In this document: positions 57,541 to 64,000 of the stretch, in pieces
Numbering within the stretch: position 1 is the first letter of the stretch
Layout: each line of letters begins with the position of its first letter
DNA from: Holacanthus passer
Taxonomy: Eukaryota > Chordata > Actinopteri > Pomacanthidae
Length of the DNA: 64,000 nucleotides
Assembly: GCA_025331565.1 (NCBI GenBank)
Contig: JAFREQ010000021.1
Location: 248,001 to 312,000 of the forward strand
Reading direction: 5' to 3'
Translations under genes and position numbers: made by a program
Notes under the pieces: model-generated
What the model saw: the letters and a program-made list of their open reading frames with translations, nothing else
Told to the model about the DNA's origin: nothing
Database searches by the model: none

Positions 57541-59203
57541 ATTTTATTCCAAAAAAATTTAACTTTCAAAACTGTCAATTTGTCAACATACAATCATAGA
57601 ACAATATTGAATGTACCCAACACTTCCGACATTAAATAATAAAAAAATAACAGCCATGTTGTATGTACATTTGTTTCTGAAAGCTATGTACAGAAAAAAA
57701 AATTAACTTTGTATTTCCAAAATCTGCCTCCACATACGCCCGGCAGTTGAAGTATTGAAGCTGCAGAAAGCCATTGCATCATATGTAAAACGCAGCGGGG
57801 AAGAAACAGCAGCAGAAATCAAACACTGCGATTGTAACTGAGCTGAACTCAGAGAGGGAGAGATTAACTGGCAGCATGTTAGAGAGCGTACTGGTGAACG
57901 TCGCTAGAACTACAGCTAGAAAGCTTATTTATCGTCTAAAGTGGTTCCCTTGAATGTCAGCTAACTGCATCCTCAAGAGACCAATGCATACACGTAACTT
58001 GCCTAATATTTACTGGATGTAAGCGTATCGTAAGGATTGGAAACACGAAAATTAAGATCATAACTGTACTCTGTTATCATCAGATGGCCTTATGATGAGG
58101 CTGACCGCAGCGCTTCTCACTGGACAGAGCAGCCAAAAGTCATGCTTTCAAGAACAACAGTTTGTCATTTGTGTAGCCCAATGAGCAGAGATTATTCTCC
58201 ATTCTGGGGTTAAGCCATGCTACCATCGTTTTTACAACAGCTAAATAGAGTCCATGCAACTCACATGAAAATAACAGAAACAGAATGGGGAACAGAACAC
58301 TGGGTTTCACGCCCAGTTTACCACCTGTCAAATTTTCTGTGCCTTCATTTTCATAAAGCAAACCAGGAACACACAACAATCATTTTGTTGCTTTTCTTTC
58401 TTTCTTTTTTTTTTTTAACATTGGATTGGCAAGAAATGTATTTTTTAATATGAAATCATGCTGAGTGTGGTTCAAACTCCTGATATCACACTAAACATTG
58501 ATAAAATTGTATTTGAAGTTGTGTGCGAACAACATAGGCAATACACAGCACGATAGTCAGATTTTGACATTTTTCTGCTTAGGCAGGGACAATGATTGTG
58601 GCAGGACGACCCAGAACAAAAAGTTGAAAAGCCGTATTGACATACAGTTCAAGCTCTATTTTTCAGTCAAAATGGCAACTGATGTTTGTTCTCTCCCACA
58701 TGAAAGTACTCAGGACTAGAGTCCAATTCAGCCTGTCAGCCAACGATGCATAAAAAGTGACAGAAACTCCACTTTTGAGTGATAAAATCTATTTTGGATG
58801 GAACAGCTGCTACAAAATGTATTTAAACATGTTACAGAACATGCACATATCAGTTAATGTTTTTAGAATACAAACTGATGTGTAATCTTCACCAGCTGCT
58901 AACATGGGGACTATAATCTTGTGGCATCAGGCATTTAATCTCCTTTTTAGAAGTGTAAATGAGACCAGAAATATCAAGGACACCCAATGGCTCAGCTATC
59001 TCCCATCATTTTACAATATTCTGCAGGAGATCAGCTGGTCTGGAGACACGTTGAGACTGGAGAGTCACTAACTCTCCCACAGACTGAAAGCAACAGCAGT
59101 TATACATAGTGACTGGTGACTTGTCCCCCCCGACAAGACATATGGAGCATTTTCTAATCTGGGCATGGAGCAGCATCTCTCTGCTGTTAATGCCACGTGG
59201 GTT
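57541..59203 (-). other. msl1: msl1 3' UTR
   Basis: Noncoding sequence downstream of the msl1 TGA at 59204-59206. It contains T/A-rich tracts and no recognised repeat. The end is inferred from a minus-strand poly(A) signal near 57543. Confidence 0.45.
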
Positions 59204-62200
59204 TCACTTCCGACAGGTCCGGTGGGGTGTATGTTTTTTGGGCACCTCAATGCGGCATCGGCTTCGATCATCCAGCCAAGGCAGCTCGAAGTTCCTGGAG
59301 GCAGAATAAATACTTTTGTTCAAACATAAAAACAAATATGGAGACTTAATGTTCTTGTCTTTAAATTCACCAGTAGAAATACAGACAGGTGAAAAATTAA
59401 AAGTGGATAAACATAATGCAGATTCATTCATATAGGGCATCAGGCCTCACTGAATGGTTTAACGAAATGTTATGAATATGCTTTGATTTTCAGTCACCAG
59501 ATCTCAATCCAGGTGAACACATATAGCAAATGAGAGAGTATGATGATGAATCAATAACTAAATTGAAGAAAAATATAAATGCAGCTCCAACTTACTGTTG
59601 TGACAGTTTGGGAAGCGGCCGGCCAAATGCCACCACAGGCAGGAAGGGAGTGATCACTATAGTCTCAACTGCCAGAAGCAAAACAATCAAGTTAAAATCT
59701 CTTTATATGTTTAAAACCATTGCATCAATGTTGCTAAATGGCACTGTACTTTTATTAAGCTATTGGACATGAAGTTATGCAGATGTACCATCTTCAGTGT
59801 CGGGATAGAAGGATGAAAGCTCTGGCTCAGTCTCTGGGACGACTTTCTTCCTGTTCGTGCGCTGCTGCAAACGCTGAAACATGCGTTGCTCTCTGATTCG
59901 CTGGATGTCCCATCTGAAAACACACAAGAATAATAAATAATAAAAAGAAACATAAAAAGAATTTGTAGTACAGAAGCGCCAAATACACTGTATAGTTTAA
60001 AGGGGCATTTTTGATTGGAGCAAATATTTTCTGTCGTTAACTATACTACTACTAATACTTCAGTATGAATTAGACTTTTGTGTCACACTATTCTAAATAC
60101 AAAGAAATAATTTCTGACATTATGATTTATTTTCCAATTACATTTATTGTTGGAGCTGTATATATTTTGAGAGCTGTAAAATGTCACACTCAGTACATCT
60201 TCATCACATTTCTTTACTAATCAAATTGATGGAATCCTCTACAAAAATGTTTTATTAAGTTACACGTTTTCCTCAAACATACATTGGTCGATACGTTATC
60301 ATCTGATTTTAACTCAAGTATTCAGTGTCAGGCTCATATCTATTCAAATCTCAATTTAAATAACTGAAGTCAGTCATCTGTACCTTTTCCTCCTCTTCTC
60401 ATCCAACTCCAGCTTCGAGTGGCGCTTCAAAAACACATTGTCATCCAGCGGCTGGATGGGAAGACAAATTGACACATGTAATTCATGAGTGAATGCTTAA
60501 AGGTAACTTTTCAAACTCCAGAGGTAGAATTATTAAAATCTAAGATGTGTCTCACCTCAGGGGGAGTAAAGGAGGAGTCCTCATCCAAGGGCTCTATGTG
60601 ATTTTCCCTCCAAGATGGAACTAAGAGGAGGAAAGAAGCAGAGGGAGGAAGTTATTCAGAGATAGTGTGTTCAGTACATTTGATGGATATAGTGATTAAA
60701 GATGGGATATAGGTTAGGCTTACAAACAATCAGCATATCATGTACTACATGAGGAGTCCACTCACTGGCCACCTCTTCCTCCTTTTTAGGGGAAGTCTCA
60801 CGCAGAGGGGACAGAGGAGGTTGGTTCCAGCAACAGAGGTACATCTCAGTAGTAGACATGAAGGGCAGATCTTCAATCTGACAGCTCAGGTCTGGCTCCT
60901 CTTTGCACGGGAGCATAATGTCCCTTTCTGCCCCTGATCTCATAGGAACTGTCTTCTCTGGAGTTTCCTTACTGCGCAGCTCTCTTTGATTGGGAGAGCC
61001 GGGCTGAATCTCAGGCTTCTGGGGGCTCAGCTTGGCACTTTTGCCCCGTGATTTCTGGACTTTTGCATCTCCAAAGCAAGATTTCCTGTATGTGCAAAGA
61101 AAAGAATTAAAGAATTGAAGTTATATGACAAAATATTTAAATCCATGACTTCTACCTCTTTTGAATCTGAACAGACCAACATAGCTTACTAAAACAGATT
61201 ACTTTTAGACAATTACTATTTTAATGAACTGTGGCAGATTTTTCCTTTTCGTAAGTGAGATTTGATTTAATACCACAAGGAACACAAACAAAGCCCAGTG
61301 CCGTAAGGCATTATTTATTTTACCTCTTTTGACCTTTGCCACCCCGACTAAAGGGGAGCGGAGTGGCTGGGTTGGGCTGTGGATTCTCCTCTACATCCAG
61401 ATCCCACATGTCCTCTTTATCAGGGGTCCATGGCTCCAGGGGCTGGAAAAGGCGCTTGTCACGTGGCGGGTCCTTCCTTGTGAGCTGCAGACGACGCTCC
61501 ATGCGCTCAATGCGAGCAAGCAGCTGCAAAAGAAGAGGACGAAAAGAAAGTTTTAGTTTTAAATGCTTTCAAAATGAACACATATAACACACCAATATTT
61601 GTTATAATAAACTTTTACGTACTGTCTCCTTGTCTGCTTTGAGCTCATCTATCTCCTTGTCCTTGGACTGCAGCTGTTGTTGCTGTTGTTCAATGAGGTC
61701 CAGTTGGAGGAGGAGAATCTGCCGGAGGCAATTGGCCTGTGTGTGGGGATTAGCAGGGGTCTTCCTGATGTTCCTCCACTTGCCCTCAGAGGAGAGTTCA
61801 ATGGATGCGGTGCCAAGGACTCCGGGGACAACCCCCTTCACACTGTCATCAGCACCAGCATCCTTGGGGTTATTGTTCAGAGCCATCTGAGGGTTATCCA
61901 TAGTGTCAGCAGAGAGGGGTTTACCTTTCACCGGGGTTCCCTCACCCCCCATTTGTCTGACAGGGGACAATATCCCCACAGTTTTATTGTCTCCTTGAAC
62001 TAGCTCTGCGACCGTGGCAGCGAGGGAAACTTTGCTTGTCATGTAATTCTGGTCTAAGTCCTTTGATTTGCTCGGGATCTCGCCCCCCTGCACGTTTTGA
62101 ACATCTATAACAAAGTCGCAGGGCTCCCTCTTGAGGCTCACAGGACTCACGGTGGCGGCCCCGAAACGCGTTTTGTCAAAGTCGATGGTGTCAGTGTCCT

Positions 62201-62243
62201 GCTTGAAGCCTGTGTTTGGAAGCAGCGTGGCTCTCAGAGTCAT
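59204..62243 (-). CDS. msl1: MSL1, scaffold of the MSL histone acetyltransferase complex
   Basis: MSL1 dimerises and holds MSL2, MSL3 and the H4K16 acetyltransferase KAT8/MOF together. Coding exons are 61623-62243, 61324-61523, 60766-61085, 60556-60620, 60384-60451, 59789-59913, 59596-59668 and 59204-59294, giving 520 residues. The coiled coil that binds MSL2 spans the exon 1/2 junction (CLRQILLLQLDLIEQQQQQL then LLARIERMERRLQL). The middle is Ser/Pro/Lys-rich. The C-terminal PEHE domain that binds MOF and MSL3 runs from PSWRENHIEPLDEDSSFTP through FLKRHSKLELDEKRRKRWD, QRIREQRMFQRLQQR and PFLPVVAFGRPLPKLSQQN to WLDDRSRCRIEVPKK. Human MSL1 is longer (614), mainly in its N-terminus. Fish may have two msl1 copies; which one this is cannot be told. 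Confidence 0.94.
59485..59545 (+). repeat. Small Tc1-like fragment in an msl1 intron
   Basis: cagtcaccagatctcaatcc followed by aggtgaacacatatag resembles the SPDLNP(G/I)EH segment of Tc1-type transposases and is nearly identical to cagtcaccagatctcaacct in the remnant at about 49755. Only about 60 bp is recognisable. Confidence 0.45.
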
Positions 62244-62327
62244 GGCGAAAACAACGACTTCTCATCCTGCAACGCCTCGGCGATACAACTCCCAGCTGCC
62301 TCCCATGAGATCTGAGCAGCTGCTGTC
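62244..62327 (-). other. msl1: msl1 5' UTR part of the first coding exon
   Basis: Upstream of the ATG (62241-62243) the minus strand shows an acceptor, ttgttttgcag, just before 62327. The untranslated leader therefore continues in an upstream noncoding exon. Confidence 0.5.
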
Positions 62328-62679
62328 CTGCAAAACAAAGCGAAATAAAAGACATGTGTCGTGTAATTGTTAACTGGAGGTTAACTGGGAGTAAAAGCTA
62401 TGCACCAACTACTAATACTTGGACAAGCCGAGGGAAACTGTGCCAGGCAGAGTGTCTGATCCCGGGCATCCTTTTCTAAAACCGTTCACCGGGTTTTCAA
62501 ATTCAAGCTAAGCTACATTAGCACTGCGGTACAAATGTGTAGCCGCTAATTTGGGAACAAACTACTCATGTTAGGAAGGATTAATGTCAGTGCTGCGTCA
62601 GAGAGGACATTTCAGTGTGAGGGCTTCAAACAAGGACTCGGGAGTGGCTGTGTAGGACACTGGCAGCAGCCATCTCCTC

Positions 62680-62955
62680 CATTTTGGTTCTCGCGAAATC
62701 ATGAAAAACAATAACAGCTAGCTAGCGTGCTAACGTTAGCCGGCTAGTTTAACCCACAAAATGCGCGTCCAGAGCGAAGCGGTTATAACGACCGCGTATA
62801 AACGTTCATAGTTTGGACACGGATGTTTTTTTATTAACATGCATGTGTGTGTTTCGAGCTTACCTCGACTACGATTCAAGTCCACCTGCAAGTGTCTTCA
62901 TGTTCCCTCCTCAAGACTTATTTTAAAGCGCCCACTACTGCGCATGCGTAATTTG
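62680..62955 (-). promoter_or_regulatory. msl1: msl1 promoter and first-intron regulatory motifs
   Basis: A perfect NRF1-type TGCGCATGCG lies at 62939-62948. Downstream (inside intron 1) are GCTAACGTTAGC at 62729-62740 and TTCTCGCGAAA at about 62688-62697, related to the TCTCGCGAGA element of srcap, plus ccatctcctccattttgg. This is a CpG-rich housekeeping-type promoter. Confidence 0.55.
62864..62930 (-). other. msl1: msl1 5' noncoding exon (approximate outer edge)
   Basis: Minus-strand sequence ends ...GTAGTCGAG followed by a strong donor, GTAAGC, at 62863. It lies next to the NRF1 element, which fits a transcription start near 62930. Confidence 0.5.
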
Positions 62956-62959
62956 TTGG

Positions 62960-64000
62960 ATGGCCATTTCTTGTGTTTTGAACGTTTTGAAGAGGGAGGC
63001 GCCGGCAGGGGGCGACAGAGCTCTACAGTCTGTAACACATACCATAGTTACAGTATGGAATCAAGTAGTATTGTGTACTTTACTTTAGTATTAACATTTC
63101 GTGCCACTTTATACTTATATGTATTTTCTTTTTTCATTTTAAAGACGTAAATTTGACTTATCTATTCTATATAATTAAAATATTTACATTGCATTTGAAT
63201 TTATATGTAGTTTAAGTGTTTCTCACTGCCTGTTTTAAAGAGATCTCCTTTTAAATTGTACTTAAAAATGAATTTCATGGTTGTTCACACATTTGGTTTA
63301 AGCTACAGTCTGTGTTTACTCTTCTTCTGGGCCATCTGCTTTTAGACTCCTATATTAGGTTTGAAAATGAAGACATTATTCATGATCAGCTCTCATTTAT
63401 AAAAAGAAATATTTCTGTCATTTCAATTTAGTTAAGCTCATTTATTTTTGTTTATTGCTATGCACCATAATACCAAGGCAATTTCCTAGTATTGGAACAT
63501 CTACTTGGCAATAGCTGATTCTTAATTTGTGGGATATAGGATAATAATATTTTTGCAGTATTATAGGAATTGTATACGATGTACACAGTAAAATGAATAT
63601 AATGTGTCGTCCTGCTGATCATAAAGTGTCTGTGGACACTGCTCAGGAGGTTTCTCTTTGCATAAAGTGGCCTGGATGTAGGCAAGAAAGCTGGTATTTG
63701 ATAATCTTATAAAATATGATGAAAGGAAATGACCAAACAGTGCGTGAAGAAGTTAGAATTAGCTCCACTTCAAGCAGTTACAACATTTAAATGCTGCTTT
63801 AATACACATGAATGCATCAGTGATAATAATCTGATAATGAAAATTAAAGCCTTTAATAGTCTGGAAGGGGCCATTTTACACAATGAGCTTATTTGTTCAT
63901 ACTTAAGTGCCTTTTCTTATAATTAGGAAAGCGGGACTTTCACTTGTAATCAACAATTTGTACCAGTATTCAGATATTTTACTGAAGTAAAAGTAGCAGT
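62960..64000. other. Right-edge intergenic DNA
   Basis: AT-rich sequence past a short GC-rich strip (63000-63030). No exon, repeat family or RNA gene was recognised; open frames are short and random in composition. Confidence 0.6.

Overview
The window is vertebrate nuclear DNA, almost certainly from a ray-finned (teleost) fish. Genes are split into many short exons with GT/AG introns, promoters are CpG-rich, and introns and intergenic DNA carry degenerate hAT, Tc1/mariner and LINE/SINE-like repeats of the kind seen in fish genomes. I see no bacterial operons, CRISPR arrays, rRNA or tRNA genes.

Layout, left to right. (1) 1-1690, plus strand: the last coding exon and 3' UTR of a tail-anchored, syntaxin-like protein whose body lies off the left edge. 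(2) About 1960-32030, minus strand: srcap, the SNF2/INO80-family ATPase that exchanges H2A.Z into chromatin. I resolve 33 phase-consistent coding exons. The part alignable in order to mammalian SRCAP is about 3,341 residues; upstream of it a 3.2-kb exon adds about 1,060 acidic Ser/Thr-rich residues. That exon contains a one-frame shift that no conventional intron explains. (3) About 33300-48560, minus strand: fbrs, an AUTS2/fibrosin-family gene with 17 coding exons and about 1,297 residues. (4) 48900-50500: intergenic DNA built from nested repeat remnants. (5) About 50765-52850, minus strand: intronless mrm1, a mitochondrial 16S-rRNA 2'-O-ribose methyltransferase. (6) About 53340-56430, plus strand: chmp2a, an ESCRT-III subunit, complete at 220 residues in five coding exons. 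(7) About 57200-62950, minus strand: msl1, scaffold of the MSL histone H4K16 acetyltransferase complex, 520 residues in eight coding exons. (8) 62960-64000: AT-rich DNA with nothing I can assign.

Three of the five complete genes (srcap, fbrs, msl1) encode chromatin regulators: a remodeller, a variant-PRC1 subunit and an acetyltransferase scaffold. The srcap-fbrs pairing matches human 16p11.2, where FBRS lies just upstream of SRCAP in the same orientation; mrm1, chmp2a and msl1 have human orthologues on other chromosomes, so the right half is a fish-specific arrangement. Promoters show familiar housekeeping motifs (YY1, ETS, TCTCGCGAGA, NRF1, CRE) plus a recurring GCTAACGTTAGC palindrome. The observations most worth following are the srcap N-terminal exon and its frame switch, and a (GT)n tract that forms the splice acceptor of an fbrs exon. 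I found no convincing unknown multi-gene system.
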